Notes: a model not told the origin generated them from the letters alone. A stretch of 64,000 nt of DNA from Bacteroidales bacterium (GCA_017525245.1 JAFXTE010000012.1:25761-89760); one strand, 5' to 3'. Positions 7,348 through 16,369 are shown, numbered from the stretch's first letter. A program made the numbers and translations.

Positions 7348-9213
7348 TCATTCAAAATAGTGTCGCAACTCCTCCGCTCCAAAGATGTGCAGCGTGCTTT
7401 TGCCGGAAGGCGTCAACGTGGGCATGTCGCTTTCGAACAGTTTGCGAATCAGCGCTTTGACCTCTTCTTGGGTGGCGGGCACGCGCTGGCGAGAACGTTT
7501 CTGACGGGCCAGACTCTGCGCGATTCCGGCGATTTTGTCGCCCTTGTGGATGACTTGGTTGGTCTGGTAGGCGGTCAGCACGTTCTCGATCAGTGCCTGC
7601 ACGTCCCCTTCTTCCTCCTCATCGTTGGGGGTGGCGTTGACGGCCAGGTGCGTGTTGTCGATCTTTTCGAGGTCGTAGCCCAATCGGAGGAAATCCTCCT
7701 TCATCGAGATGGCCAAGTCGGTTTGGGCGGCGGTGAGCGTCACCGTTTGCGGAAACAGGCTCTGCTGCGGTCGTATCGGGGTGTTCTTCAGGGCGTTGAC
7801 GTACATGTCGTAAAGGATGCGTTCCTGCACGTTGGGCAGGTCGGCGGCCATTACCTGACCGTTCAGCTCGAAAAAGAGGTAACGGCCTCCGAACACGAAA
7901 AACGGGATATTTTCGGGAATGTCGAGTTGGTTTTCTTCAGTATGAGATTGGAATTCAACCTGTTGCTGTTCCTCTTTCGGGTATTCCACTTTTTCCACAT
8001 TCAGCTCTTTGAGGAAGTTTTCCCAGTCGTTGGAAGTGGGTGTCTCGCGACGGAAATTGCCGCCTCCAAACTGTTGGAAGGGGGAACTGTGCTTCTTTTC
8101 CGGCACTTTGTCGAAAGGATTGTAGTTGGGATTCGTGCGGATGGTGGGCGCGACAATCTCTTTGTTCTCGGGACGGTCGGTGATAATGTCGGGAAAAGAG
8201 TCGTCAAAGTCGATCATCGGGGTGAGCGACATGGTACCGAGGGCTTTCTTCACCGTGGAGTTGAGGAACCCGAAAAACAACCGTTCGTCCTGCAACTTGA
8301 CCTCCACTTTGGTGGGGCTGACGTTGACGTCGATCATGGCGGGGTCGATTTCGAGGGCAATGAAGTAGGCGGGGTGCGAACCCTGAGGGATGAGGTCGGC
8401 GTACGCCTTCTCGACCGCGAAGTTGAGCAGGCTGTGGCGTACGTAGCGATGGTTGACGAACATGTACTGCTCGCTTTTCCGCTTGGCGTTTTCGGGCTTG
8501 GCGATGAAACCGGTGACGCGCATCAGTTCGTGGTTGAGCTCCACGGGGAAAAGTTTGTCGTTGAAGTGCTGACCGAAAACGTTGACGATGCGCTGGCGCA
8601 TGTTGGAGGCGGGCAGCAGCAAGACGAGCTTGCCGTCGTTATAGTATTGGAAGGTGAGGTCGTGGTGGATGAGTGCGACGCGGTAAAATTCCTCCTCGAT
8701 GTGGGTGAGCTCCACCTTGTCGGACTTGAGGAAGTTTCGGCGGGCGGGCACGTTGAAAAAGAGGTTCTTGACGGCGATGGAGGTGCCGTCGGCGCAGGTG
8801 ACGGGCGCATGTTCCTTGATGTCAGCACCTTCGATAAGGACGAGGGTGCCCATCTCGTCGGCGGCGGGCTTGGTTTTGAGCTCCACATGCGCGATGGCCG
8901 CGATGGAGGCGAGGGCCTCGCCGCGGAATCCCTTGGTGCAGATGTGGAACAGGTCGTCGGCCTTGCGCAGTTTGGAGGTGGCATGACGCTCGAAGCAGAG
9001 GCGCGCGTCGTTGAACGACATGCCTTTGCCGTTGTCGGTCACCTGGATGAGCGTTTTGCCGGCATCCTTGATGATGAGTTGGATCTGGGTTGCGCCGGCA
9101 TCCACGGCGTTCTCAAGCAGCTCCTTGACCACGGAGGCGGGTCGCTGCACGACCTCTCCGGCCGCTATCTGGTTCGCCACCGCATCGGGCAGCAGGCGTA
9201 TGATGTCTTCCAT
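7348..9213 (-). CDS. mutL: DNA mismatch repair protein MutL
   Basis: A 621-residue protein with the complete GHKL ATPase domain of MutL: IAAGEVVQRPASVVKELLEN at the N-terminus, DNGKGM, and GFRGEALASIAAI near residue 100. It couples MutS mismatch recognition to strand removal. The C-terminal dimerisation domain is present (about 430-621), but the metal-binding endonuclease motifs are altered: the DQHAxxER position reads DLPNVQER, and the CPxGRP position reads TPSGKST. This copy therefore looks like a MutL without nicking activity. Length and start (ATG 9213) are normal. It probably heads a transcript that continues into the ABC gene. Confidence 0.97.
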   Translation of the reverse strand: MEDIIRLLPDAVANQIAAGEVVQRPASVVKELLENAVDAGATQIQLIIKDAGKTLIQVTDNGKGMSFNDARLCFERHATSKLRKADDLFHICTKGFRGEALASIAAIAHVELKTKPAADEMGTLVLIEGADIKEHAPVTCADGTSIAVKNLFFNVPARRNFLKSDKVELTHIEEEFYRVALIHHDLTFQYYNDGKLVLLLPASNMRQRIVNVFGQHFNDKLFPVELNHELMRVTGFIAKPENAKRKSEQYMFVNHRYVRHSLLNFAVEKAYADLIPQGSHPAYFIALEIDPAMIDVNVSPTKVEVKLQDERLFFGFLNSTVKKALGTMSLTPMIDFDDSFPDIITDRPENKEIVAPTIRTNPNYNPFDKVPEKKHSSPFQQFGGGNFRRETPTSNDWENFLKELNVEKVEYPKEEQQQVEFQSHTEENQLDIPENIPFFVFGGRYLFFELNGQVMAADLPNVQERILYDMYVNALKNTPIRPQQSLFPQTVTLTAAQTDLAISMKEDFLRLGYDLEKIDNTHLAVNATPNDEEEEGDVQALIENVLTAYQTNQVIHKGDKIAGIAQSLARQKRSRQRVPATQEEVKALIRKLFESDMPTLTPSGKSTLHIFGAEELRHYFE

Positions 9214-9241
9214 AGGGTTAAAAATGGTTAAAAGGTTATGT

Positions 9242-9304
9242 GGTTTCAGGTTTCAAGATTCAGGTTTCAGGTGAGTCTCAACTTGAAACTTGAAACCTGA
9301 AACC
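9242..9304. repeat. Inverted arrays of TTTCAGG-type heptamers forming a hairpin
   Basis: GGTTTCAGGTTTCAAG (9242-9257) is exactly complementary to CTTGAAACCTGAAACC (9289-9304), giving a 16-bp stem with a 31-base loop. It lies between the small membrane gene and mutL, both on the minus strand, so it could attenuate transcription between them. Confidence 0.85.
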
Positions 9305-9312
9305 TGTTCGGG

Positions 9313-9555
9313 TTAGAAGAATTTCCAGAGTACGAGGGCGAGTACAATCACGAAGAAAATCATGAAAAGGATGGTTATCGAAGAGTTGTTCTTGCGGTCA
9401 CCGGTGTGGTTGCGTTTGCTTTGCCACTCGTCGTGGAGGTTGCGGGCGAAATCTCTCCGTGCGTCGCCGGTGGATTCTTCTTTCTTCGGGTCGTAGTACC
9501 TGGGTTTGTAGTTAAACTGCCGGGGTTCTCTGTTGTTGAAAAACGTGAATGCCAT
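9313..9555 (-). CDS. Small single-pass membrane protein of unknown function
   Basis: An 80-residue protein starting MAFTFFNNREPRQFNYKPR. It has a basic, tyrosine-rich N-terminal half (YYDPKKEES...) and one C-terminal membrane helix (SITILFMIFFVIVLALVLWKFF), so it is probably tail-anchored with the basic part in the cytoplasm. The start at 9555 is chosen because a perfect promoter core (9575-9582) lies just upstream; the longer frame to 9627 would run through that promoter. No family is recognised with confidence, though small proteins of this design next to mutL look familiar from Bacteroidota. Confidence 0.7.
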   Translation of the reverse strand: MAFTFFNNREPRQFNYKPRYYDPKKEESTGDARRDFARNLHDEWQSKRNHTGDRKNNSSITILFMIFFVIVLALVLWKFF

Positions 9556-9574
9556 AATCGTGAATTTTGTTTGG

Positions 9575-9582
9575 CAAAGATA
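9575..9582 (-). promoter_or_regulatory. Promoter core of the small membrane protein gene
   Basis: TATCTTTG on the minus strand, a perfect TAnnTTTG -7 element, 20 bp upstream of the ATG at 9555. A convincing -33 element is not visible. Confidence 0.55.
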
Positions 9583-9626
9583 CGATTTTTTCGATAAAAA
9601 GGTGGTGAAAGAAAAATTTTTCAACA

Positions 9627-9659
9627 TTTGACAAACTATCCAAAAAAAGTGTATTTTTG
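9627..9659 (+). promoter_or_regulatory. Promoter of tRNA-Met
   Basis: TTTG (9627-9630), a 21-bp spacer and TATTTTTG (9652-9659): both elements of the Bacteroidota sigma-ABfr consensus at normal spacing, 13 bp before the tRNA. Confidence 0.8.
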
Positions 9660-9672
9660 CAGCCTCAAAAAA

Positions 9673-9746
9673 GGCGGGGTAGCTCAGTTGGTTAGAGCGT
9701 CGGATTCATAACCCGGAGGTCTCGAGTTCAACTCTCGATCCCGCCA
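9673..9746 (+). tRNA. tRNA with CAU anticodon (elongator Met or Ile2)
   Basis: A 74-nt class I tRNA: acceptor GGCGGGG/TCCCGCC with discriminator A, D-stem GCTC/GAGC, anticodon loop TTCATAA (anticodon CAT), T-arm TCGAG-TTCAACT-CTCGA. It is not the initiator type by its acceptor stem. Elongator Met is more likely than lysidine-modified Ile2. The last anticodon-stem pair (A31-C39) is mismatched. CCA is not encoded beyond the discriminator. Confidence 0.95.
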
Positions 9747-9748
9747 CA

Positions 9749-9779
9749 AAAGAAGGCGACTGTTGCAGTTGCCTTCTTT
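9749..9779 (+). terminator. Terminator after tRNA-Met
   Basis: AAAGAAGGCGAC and GTTGCCTTCTTT form a 12-bp stem (one G-T pair) around the loop TGTTGCA, beginning three bases after the tRNA. Confidence 0.8.
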
Positions 9780-9780
9780 G

Positions 9781-9836
9781 TTTCAGGTTTCAAGTTTCAG
9801 GTTTCAAGTTTCAATCAAACCAGAAACGTGAAACCT
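9781..9836. repeat. TTTCAGG/TTTCAAG heptamer array
   Basis: Four alternating heptamers followed by a partial inverted copy (GAAACGTGAAACC), downstream of the tRNA-Met terminator and upstream of the next gene. Confidence 0.75.
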
Positions 9837-9899
9837 CTTTTTTTGTATCTTCGCCAATCAATTTTTAAACATAGAAAAACCTTAATAATCTATTGTAAC

Positions 9900-10883
9900 A
9901 TGTTGAAAATTAAGTCGATATTTGTAGTGCTTATGGTGGCGGTTGTCTTTCTTCCGGCTTGCGACCGCACTAAGAAAACCCCAAAGGACACCCCACAGCC
10001 TACCGTCACCCTTCCGGCATTTGATAACGATTCCGCATTCGCTTTTGTGAAGACGCAAACTGATTTCGGGCCGCGTGTGTTGGGCACAGAGGCTCACGAA
10101 AACTGTCGCGTGTGGCTTCTCAACAAACTGAAAACGTATTGCGACACCGTCTATAATCAGTCTTTCACTGCGAAAACCTACGATGGCAAATCGTGGCCGT
10201 GTGCCAACCTCATTGGCAGTTTCGGACCCGAGCGGACGAAACGTATTGTGCTGGCCGCGCACTGGGATGCCCGTCCTTTCGCCGACCACGACCCGAATCC
10301 GGCCAACCGCGAAACTCCCATTGATGGTGCTAACGACGGTGCCAGTGGGGTGGGGGTGCTGCTCGAAATCGCCCGTCAACTGCATGAGAACCAGCCTAAT
10401 GTGGGGGTGGATATTATCTTCTTCGATGCTGAGGATTACGGTCCGAAGGAGAGCGAGAACGTTCCCGGTGACTGGTGGGGGTTAGGCGCGCAGCATTGGG
10501 CTAAAAATCCTCATGTCCAAGGATATACGGCTAATTATGGCATCTTGCTTGATATGGTCGGCAGTCCGAACGCGCAGTTCATGCAGGAGCAGTTCTCCTT
10601 GCGCGACGCGCAGGAGGTGGTGCGCAAAGTGTGGTCCACGGCATACGAACTCGGCCACGGCCAGTATTTCCAGAACAAACCCGGCGGCATCATCACCGAT
10701 GACCACTACTATGTTAATAAGTATGCACCGTTCAAGATGATTGACATCATCCACTATGACGCGGCATCCGGCACCGGTTTCGACCCCGTGTGGCATACGT
10801 TGAATGACAACATCCAGAATATTGACAAGAACACGCTCGGAGTGGTGGGAACAACATTATTGCAAGTCCTTAAAAACGAATAA
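9900..10883 (+). CDS. M28-family glutaminyl-peptide cyclotransferase-like lipoprotein
   Basis: A 327-residue lipoprotein: MLKIKSIFVVLMVAVVFLPAC is a signal peptide with lipobox LPAC, so the protein is probably anchored in an outer or periplasmic leaflet. The mature part is the M28 alpha/beta fold of glutaminyl cyclases, with the single-zinc ligands in HWDARP/NDGASG (Asp), FDAEDYG (Glu) and VWHTLND (His). Known bacterial members convert N-terminal Gln of exported proteins to pyroglutamate. In Bacteroidota this matters because signal peptidase often leaves Gln at the mature N-terminus, as in the T9SS cargos of this window. The start at 9900 is chosen from the signal peptide. It is followed after 6 bp by aspartate kinase, so the two are probably co-transcribed. 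Confidence 0.85.
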   Translation: MLKIKSIFVVLMVAVVFLPACDRTKKTPKDTPQPTVTLPAFDNDSAFAFVKTQTDFGPRVLGTEAHENCRVWLLNKLKTYCDTVYNQSFTAKTYDGKSWPCANLIGSFGPERTKRIVLAAHWDARPFADHDPNPANRETPIDGANDGASGVGVLLEIARQLHENQPNVGVDIIFFDAEDYGPKESENVPGDWWGLGAQHWAKNPHVQGYTANYGILLDMVGSPNAQFMQEQFSLRDAQEVVRKVWSTAYELGHGQYFQNKPGGIITDDHYYVNKYAPFKMIDIIHYDAASGTGFDPVWHTLNDNIQNIDKNTLGVVGTTLLQVLKNE

Positions 10884-10889
10884 AATACG

Positions 10890-12170
10890 ATGAAAGTTTT
10901 TAAATTCGGCGGTGCCTCAGTGAAGGACGCCCCAGCCATTGAAAATCTGAAAAACATCCTGCAACGTTATGAAAACGAGCAACTTGTGGTAGTGATTTCC
11001 GCCATGGGCAAGACCACCAATTTTTTGGAAAAATTGTTGGATGCCTATTACCATGCGCAAGAAAATGTGCCTGTCTTGTTAGCTGAGTTGCGGACGAACC
11101 ATGAGACTGTTGCAGCGCAACTTATGGGTACTGAGAATCCTTTCCAGCCCCAGTCCGAACGGCTCTTCACCCTTCTGAACGAACAGTTGCAACGGCCCAC
11201 TTCCGACAATTTCGACTACGACTATGACCGTGTCGTCAGTTTCGGCGAACTGCTTTCCACGACATTGATTTCCACATATCTTAATACCCAAGGTGTTGAA
11301 ACGCAATGGCTTGATGCACGGCAGCTCATTCGTACTGACAACACCTACCGTGAAGGGCATGTCGATTGGACGGTGACGCAGAAATTGGCTGGCAACACCA
11401 TAAAACCCTATTTCCAGAATAGAGCGCACGGCATCGTGCTGACGCAGGGGTTCATCGCGGGCACAGCGGAGAACCAGACAACCACGCTCGGGCGCGAAGG
11501 TTCCGACTACTCTGCCGCAATTCTTGCGCATACTCTTGATGCCGATAGTGTTACCGTATGGAAAGATGTGCCCGGCATCCTTAATGCTGACCCGAAACGT
11601 TTCCCGAATGCGGTCAAAATCGACACGCTGACCTATCACGAGACGGTGGAGTTGGCTTACTATGGTGCGAGTGTCATCCATCCTAAAACCCTTAGACCGC
11701 TGCATAACAAACAGATACCATTGTTCGTGAAATCCTTCTTCCATCCGGAAAATGAAGGCAGTAAGATTACACAACAGGCTGATACAGTTGAAATTCCATC
11801 CTATATCGTGAAAGATAACCAGCTGCTGCTTTCGGTCTCCCCGCGAGATTTTTCCATTATCGGGGTAGAAAATTTGTCCAAAATTCTGGATGTTCTGTCT
11901 GAGTATCGGGTTAAAATCAATCTGATCCAGAATTCCGCGCTTACGTTTTCGGTGTGTACGGACAATGTGCCGTTACGGTTGCAGCCCTGCATAGAGGCAT
12001 TAGGCAAAGAGTTTGTGGTGAAATTCAACGAAGATATCCGTTTGGTCACAATTAGGCATTATGATTCTGAATCAGAAAAAGAAATTCTGAAAATGTTTGA
12101 TAAAGAAGAAGTTATTATTCGCCAAAACAACCGCCACACCATCCAGCTCGTCCTTAAGCAAATAAACTAA
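10890..12170 (+). CDS. lysC: Aspartate kinase (monofunctional)
   Basis: A 426-residue amino-acid kinase: N-terminal KVFKFGGASVKDA, the catalytic GREGSDYSAA loop, VWKDVPGILNADPK, and a C-terminal regulatory region with paired ACT domains (SIIGVENLSKILDVLSEY...). It phosphorylates aspartate at the first step towards lysine/diaminopimelate, threonine and methionine, and so feeds the meso-diaminopimelate used by the MurE encoded in this window. There is no homoserine dehydrogenase fusion. It lies 6 bp after the cyclotransferase gene. Confidence 0.93.
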   Translation: MKVFKFGGASVKDAPAIENLKNILQRYENEQLVVVISAMGKTTNFLEKLLDAYYHAQENVPVLLAELRTNHETVAAQLMGTENPFQPQSERLFTLLNEQLQRPTSDNFDYDYDRVVSFGELLSTTLISTYLNTQGVETQWLDARQLIRTDNTYREGHVDWTVTQKLAGNTIKPYFQNRAHGIVLTQGFIAGTAENQTTTLGREGSDYSAAILAHTLDADSVTVWKDVPGILNADPKRFPNAVKIDTLTYHETVELAYYGASVIHPKTLRPLHNKQIPLFVKSFFHPENEGSKITQQADTVEIPSYIVKDNQLLLSVSPRDFSIIGVENLSKILDVLSEYRVKINLIQNSALTFSVCTDNVPLRLQPCIEALGKEFVVKFNEDIRLVTIRHYDSESEKEILKMFDKEEVIIRQNNRHTIQLVLKQIN

Positions 12171-12198
12171 CGAAATTACTCACTCCACGACAAAAGTC

Positions 12199-12246
12199 AG
12201 TTTAAGTATTAAGTCTAAGTCTAAGTTTAAGTATTAAGTCTAAGTT
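12199..12246. repeat. TTAAGTCTAAG-type tandem array
   Basis: Words TAAGTCTAAG and TAAGTATTAAG repeated through the gap between lysC and the next promoter. Confidence 0.75.
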
Positions 12247-12281
12247 ATTTCACATTCATCATCGACCCTGAATTTTTTTTC

Positions 12282-12311
12282 TTGACTTTTTCAAACAAAA
12301 ATGTATTTTTG
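12282..12311 (+). promoter_or_regulatory. Promoter of the Omp28-like gene
   Basis: TTG (12282-12284), a 19-bp spacer and TATTTTTG (12304-12311), giving a leader of about 45 nt before the ATG at 12358. Confidence 0.75.
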
Positions 12312-12357
12312 CAGGATTGAAATTAATAGAATTATTCACATAAAATTATTTAAAAGT

Positions 12358-14064
12358 ATGAAGAAAACTTTACTTGTTTTAGTTGTTGCGATTTTGGCTG
12401 GTTTGACTGGCTTCGCACAAATCACCGACACGATTGTGTCAACGACTCCTTCCAACCGCAATGTGTTGCTTGAGGAATACACGGGTGTCCAATGTACTTG
12501 GTGTCCTGACGGTCACCGTATGGCCAACGAACTCAAAGCAACGAATCCGGATCGCATTTGCCTCATCAACATTCACCAAGGAAGCTTTGCAGCCAATACT
12601 TACACGACCCAGTTCGGTAACGCTTTGGCTAACCAGACGAACTTGGATGGTTATCCTTCGGGTACAATTAACCGCCATGTGTTTTCTGGAAATAAAACCG
12701 CTTTGAACAGAGGTGAATGGGCGAACTGTGCCAACCAGATCCTCAACATGTCTTCTCCTGTGAACATCGCTGCAGAAGGTACGCTTGACATGAGTACCAG
12801 AACGGTGAATATTCGTGTTCAACTCTATTACACAGGTTCACAGACGGTTACATCCAATTCTTTGAATGTTGCTATCCTTCAAGACAATGTGTTGGGCTCT
12901 CAAGTGGGTATGTCCATGAATCCTGCTCAGGTTGTCGGCAATCAATACAACCACATGCACATGTTGCGCCATCTAATTACCGGTCAATGGGGTGAAACAA
13001 TTGAAACTATAGCCCAAGGCACGTTGGTGGAGAAGAATTACGAATATGTGATTCCCGCAGAGTTAGGCTCCCCGAATGCTATTGAAGCCGTGCTTTCGGA
13101 TTTGAACTTTGTTGCTTTTGTTTGCGAAGGTCATCAGGAAGTGCTCACCAGCATTGAAGTTCCCATTGAACGCATCAACCTGCCTGCTATCGCCGGACGT
13201 GTCGCCAATGTGTATGAGACACCGTCTTTGACGTGTACGGAGCAGGCCAATGCCTATTTCCAATTCATGAACCAAGGTGCTGAAACGGTAACCTCTCTGG
13301 CTTACACCTATAGCATTGGAGGCAACACGCAGACTGCCACATGGAACGGCAGTGTAAGTTCATTTGACATCACCAATGTTGACATCCCGACTTTTAACAT
13401 TAACGTCAATGTCAACAATACGTTGACTGTGCAAGTTACGCAAATCAACGGTACGGATGTGGATATTGCTCCCAGAACACTTACAATTAAGAAAAATGTT
13501 TATGGAGGTGCCGGAACTATGACGTTTATTTTGAAAACCGATAACTATGGTTCTGAAACGACCTTCAAATTCTTCGGTCCTGACGGCAACGAGGTGCTTT
13601 CCGGTGGACCTTTCACCAACACTTCTGCTGAACATACTTTTACGTTCGCTCCTACGACTCTGGGATGCTATCGTCTTGAGGTTTATGACAGCTATGGAGA
13701 TGGTATCAACAACGGCTATGGCTCAGGTTGGTTCAAGTTAATGGCCGAGGATGGCACCCAGATTTTCCGCGACAACGGCAAGTTCGGCAGTCAGGTTACC
13801 TACATGATAGATGTTACCGGTGTTGGTGTTGAAGATTTCACGTTGGAAACCACCGTTTATCCCAACCCCGCTACGGACGTAATCAATATCAATACGACTA
13901 ATAATGTGCAGCGTGTGGAAATTTTCAACATGCAAGGTCAGTTAGTGAAAGTTGAGACTGGTGACGTGACGCGCGTCTCTGTGAAGGATCTTGCCAACGG
14001 TCTCTATACGTTGAAGCTCACGACCGACAATGGTACTTCCATGCACAAGATTGTCAAGAAATAA
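12358..14064 (+). CDS. Secreted Omp28-like thioredoxin-fold protein with type A T9SS sorting tail
   Basis: A 568-residue exported protein. The signal peptide MKKTLLVLVVAILAGLTGFA is followed by Gln. Residues about 35-300 resemble the Omp28/thioredoxin-like family with CTWC in VLLEEYTGVQCTWCPDGHRM. A middle beta-sandwich region contains MTFILKTDNYGSETTFKFFG. The last 80 residues are a Por-secretion tail (VYPNPATDVININ ... GLYTLKLTTDNGTSMHKIVKK), which directs export through the type IX system and cleavage at the surface. The role is probably surface or extracellular; the CxxC suggests redox or adhesion functions, which is inference. Start 12358 is chosen from the signal peptide. Confidence 0.88.
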   Translation: MKKTLLVLVVAILAGLTGFAQITDTIVSTTPSNRNVLLEEYTGVQCTWCPDGHRMANELKATNPDRICLINIHQGSFAANTYTTQFGNALANQTNLDGYPSGTINRHVFSGNKTALNRGEWANCANQILNMSSPVNIAAEGTLDMSTRTVNIRVQLYYTGSQTVTSNSLNVAILQDNVLGSQVGMSMNPAQVVGNQYNHMHMLRHLITGQWGETIETIAQGTLVEKNYEYVIPAELGSPNAIEAVLSDLNFVAFVCEGHQEVLTSIEVPIERINLPAIAGRVANVYETPSLTCTEQANAYFQFMNQGAETVTSLAYTYSIGGNTQTATWNGSVSSFDITNVDIPTFNINVNVNNTLTVQVTQINGTDVDIAPRTLTIKKNVYGGAGTMTFILKTDNYGSETTFKFFGPDGNEVLSGGPFTNTSAEHTFTFAPTTLGCYRLEVYDSYGDGINNGYGSGWFKLMAEDGTQIFRDNGKFGSQVTYMIDVTGVGVEDFTLETTVYPNPATDVININTTNNVQRVEIFNMQGQLVKVETGDVTRVSVKDLANGLYTLKLTTDNGTSMHKIVKK

Positions 14065-14084
14065 TTTTGATAAGTCTCATAAAG

Positions 14085-14117
14085 AAAAAGACCGGCAGCG
14101 ATGTCGGTCTTTTTTTG
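14085..14117 (+). terminator. Rho-independent terminator of the Omp28-like gene
   Basis: AAAAAGACCG and CGGTCTTTTT form a 10-bp stem with a 10-base loop, followed by more T residues. It lies 20 bp after the stop codon. Confidence 0.85.
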
Positions 14118-14194
14118 TTATTGGCTATTGGCACATTGGCTTAGTCGCCGATAATACTGTTGAAATTTATCCTTGTGTACGTCTCTTTGGGATA

Positions 14195-14220
14195 AGAGAC
14201 GTTTCAGGAAACGTCTCTAC
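14195..14220. repeat. Palindrome family, copy 2 (variant)
   Basis: AGAGACGTTTCAGGAAACGTCTCTAC-type copy whose centre reads TCAGGA rather than TCATGA and whose left arm is shortened by two bases. It lies six bases from the end of tex, between convergent genes. Confidence 0.85.
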
Positions 14221-14226
14221 CACTGA

Positions 14227-16365
14227 CTATTTGATGGGTTCGAGGGAGAGGCTGATGCGTTTGCGGTCGATTTCGACATTTTCCACACGCACCATGACCT
14301 TTTGGTTGAGGTGGACCACTTCCGATGGGTCGGAAATGCGGTGGTCGCTCAGGCGGCTGATGTGGATGAGGCCGTCCTGATGTACACCGATATCGACAAA
14401 ACAGCCAAAGTTGGTGATATTGGTGATGATACCTGGCAGTACCATCCCGATATAAAGATCGTTGATAGTGTGTACGTTTTTGTCGAACTCAAACATTTCG
14501 AACTGGGTTCGCGGGTCGCGGCCGGGTTTGTCAAGCTCGTTCATGATGTCTTGCAGGGTGGGCATCCCGACCGTTTTGGTGATATATTTCTTCAGTTTGA
14601 TTTGCTGCCGGAGCTGTTTGTTGGCCATCAGGTCGGCTACCGAGCAATCGAGGTCGGCGGCCATTTGGCTGACCACGTTGTAGCTTTCGGGGTGTACCGC
14701 GCTGGCGTCCAGCGGGTTCTCGGCACCTCGGATTCTCAGGAATCCCGCTGCCTGTTGGAAGGCTTTGGCTCCGAAACGAGGTACTTTTTTCAATGCTTCA
14801 CGGGAGGCGAAGGCTCCGTTTTCGTTGCGGTAATCGACAATGTTCTGCGCCAATGCCGGTCCGACACCGGAGACGTAAGAGAGCAGCTGCTTGCTGGCGG
14901 TGTTCAGCTCCACGCCCACGTAGTTGACGCAGCTCTCGACGGTGGTTTGCAAGCTTTCCTGCAGCATTTTCTGGTTTACGTCATGCTGATATTGTCCCAC
15001 CCCGATGGATTTCGGGTCTATTTTCACCAACTCGGCCAGCGGATCCATCAGTCGTCGCCCGATGGAAACTGCGCCGCGCACCGTGACATCGTAGTTGGGG
15101 AACTCTTCACGCGCCACGGGCGAGGCTGAATAGACAGACGCGCCGCTCTCGTTCACCATGAAGGCTTTGACCTCCCGCTCGAAAGGGATGTGACGGACGA
15201 AATTCTCGGTTTCGCGGCCGGCAGTGCCGTTTCCGATGGCGATGGCATCCACTTTGTACTGGAGGACCAACCGTTTCAGCTTGTCGGAGGCGAGCTTGTA
15301 CTGCGCCACCGGCGGGTGCGGGTAGATAGTCTCGTTGTAGAGCAGTTTGCCTTGCGGGTCCAGAATCACGACTTTGCAGCCGGTGCGGAAGCCAGGGTCG
15401 ATGGCGAGAGTGGTGACCTGTCCCAGCGGGGCGGCCAACAGCAGTTGCCGAGCATTCTTCGAGAAGACAGCAATGGCCTCTTTGTCGGCCTTTTCTTTGT
15501 AGAATTTACGCATCTCGGTCTCCATTTGGGGCTGCAGCAACCGTTTGTAGGAGTCGGTGGCTGCCTGCCAGACCTGTTGCGCGGAGTTGCTGTTGTTCTT
15601 GACGATACGGCGTTTCATGTCCGCGAGTGTGCGTTCCTCGTCCGGGGCGATGTGTATGCGGAGGATGCCCTCCTCCTCGCCACGGAGCATGGCCAGGATG
15701 CGGTGTGAGGGTGCTTTGGCGAGAGACTCCTCAGACTTGTAGTAGATGCGGTATTTCTCTTCCTCGTCAATTTTGTCGGGGATTTGCTGGGTGGAGATGC
15801 GGCTGTGGCGGAGGAACGTGTCGCGCAGACGAGCCCGGATGTTGGGGTTTTCGCTGATTTTCTCGGCGATGATGTCGCGCGCGCCAGCCAAGGCCTCTTC
15901 CACGTTCGCCACCCCTTTTTCCGGGTTCACGAACTTGGCTGCTTCGCGTTGCAAATCCAGCTGGCGTTGTGCCCATAGCAGTTTCGACAGCGGTTGCAAC
16001 CCTTTCTCCACTGCCACGGAAGCCCGGGTCTTGCGCTTGGGCCGGTAAGGGAGGTACAAGTCCTCCAAAACGCTCATGGTTTCAGCCTCTTCGATCTGTT
16101 TGCGCAGGTCGGGCGTGAGTTTGCCCTGTTCGGCAATGGAATCCAGGATGGCGGCACGGCGTTTGTCTAACTCCAACCACTTGGCGTATAAATCCTTGAT
16201 GTTCCCGATTTGTACCTCGTCTAATGAGCCGGTGACCTCTTTCCTGTATCGCGAGATGAAGGGGATTGTGGCACCGGTTTCCAGTAAATTCAGGGTGTTC
16301 TGCACCTGCTCCTCCGTCAATTGGAGTGACTGTGCAATTCGTAGGGCGTAATTTTGTTCGGACAT
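14227..16365 (-). CDS. tex: Tex-family RNA-binding transcription accessory protein
   Basis: A 712-residue protein with all parts of the Tex family: N-terminal helical region (TIPFISRYRKEVTGSLDEVQI), YqgF/RNase H-like central domain (LAIDPGFRTGCKVVILD), helix-hairpin-helix region (SGVGPALAQNIVDYRNENGAF) and a C-terminal S1 RNA-binding domain (GMVLPGIITNITNFGCFVDIG). Tex binds nucleic acids and associates with the transcription machinery. It follows the three FKBP genes on the same strand with a 68-bp gap occupied by a hairpin. Confidence 0.96.
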   Translation of the reverse strand: MSEQNYALRIAQSLQLTEEQVQNTLNLLETGATIPFISRYRKEVTGSLDEVQIGNIKDLYAKWLELDKRRAAILDSIAEQGKLTPDLRKQIEEAETMSVLEDLYLPYRPKRKTRASVAVEKGLQPLSKLLWAQRQLDLQREAAKFVNPEKGVANVEEALAGARDIIAEKISENPNIRARLRDTFLRHSRISTQQIPDKIDEEEKYRIYYKSEESLAKAPSHRILAMLRGEEEGILRIHIAPDEERTLADMKRRIVKNNSNSAQQVWQAATDSYKRLLQPQMETEMRKFYKEKADKEAIAVFSKNARQLLLAAPLGQVTTLAIDPGFRTGCKVVILDPQGKLLYNETIYPHPPVAQYKLASDKLKRLVLQYKVDAIAIGNGTAGRETENFVRHIPFEREVKAFMVNESGASVYSASPVAREEFPNYDVTVRGAVSIGRRLMDPLAELVKIDPKSIGVGQYQHDVNQKMLQESLQTTVESCVNYVGVELNTASKQLLSYVSGVGPALAQNIVDYRNENGAFASREALKKVPRFGAKAFQQAAGFLRIRGAENPLDASAVHPESYNVVSQMAADLDCSVADLMANKQLRQQIKLKKYITKTVGMPTLQDIMNELDKPGRDPRTQFEMFEFDKNVHTINDLYIGMVLPGIITNITNFGCFVDIGVHQDGLIHISRLSDHRISDPSEVVHLNQKVMVRVENVEIDRKRISLSLEPIK

Positions 16366-16369
16366 AATT

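Noticed and set aside
7360-9231. 623-codon open frame on the plus strand opposite mutL
   Set aside because: It mirrors mutL codon for codon, has no recognisable motif and is explained by the third-position base bias of the real gene on the other strand.
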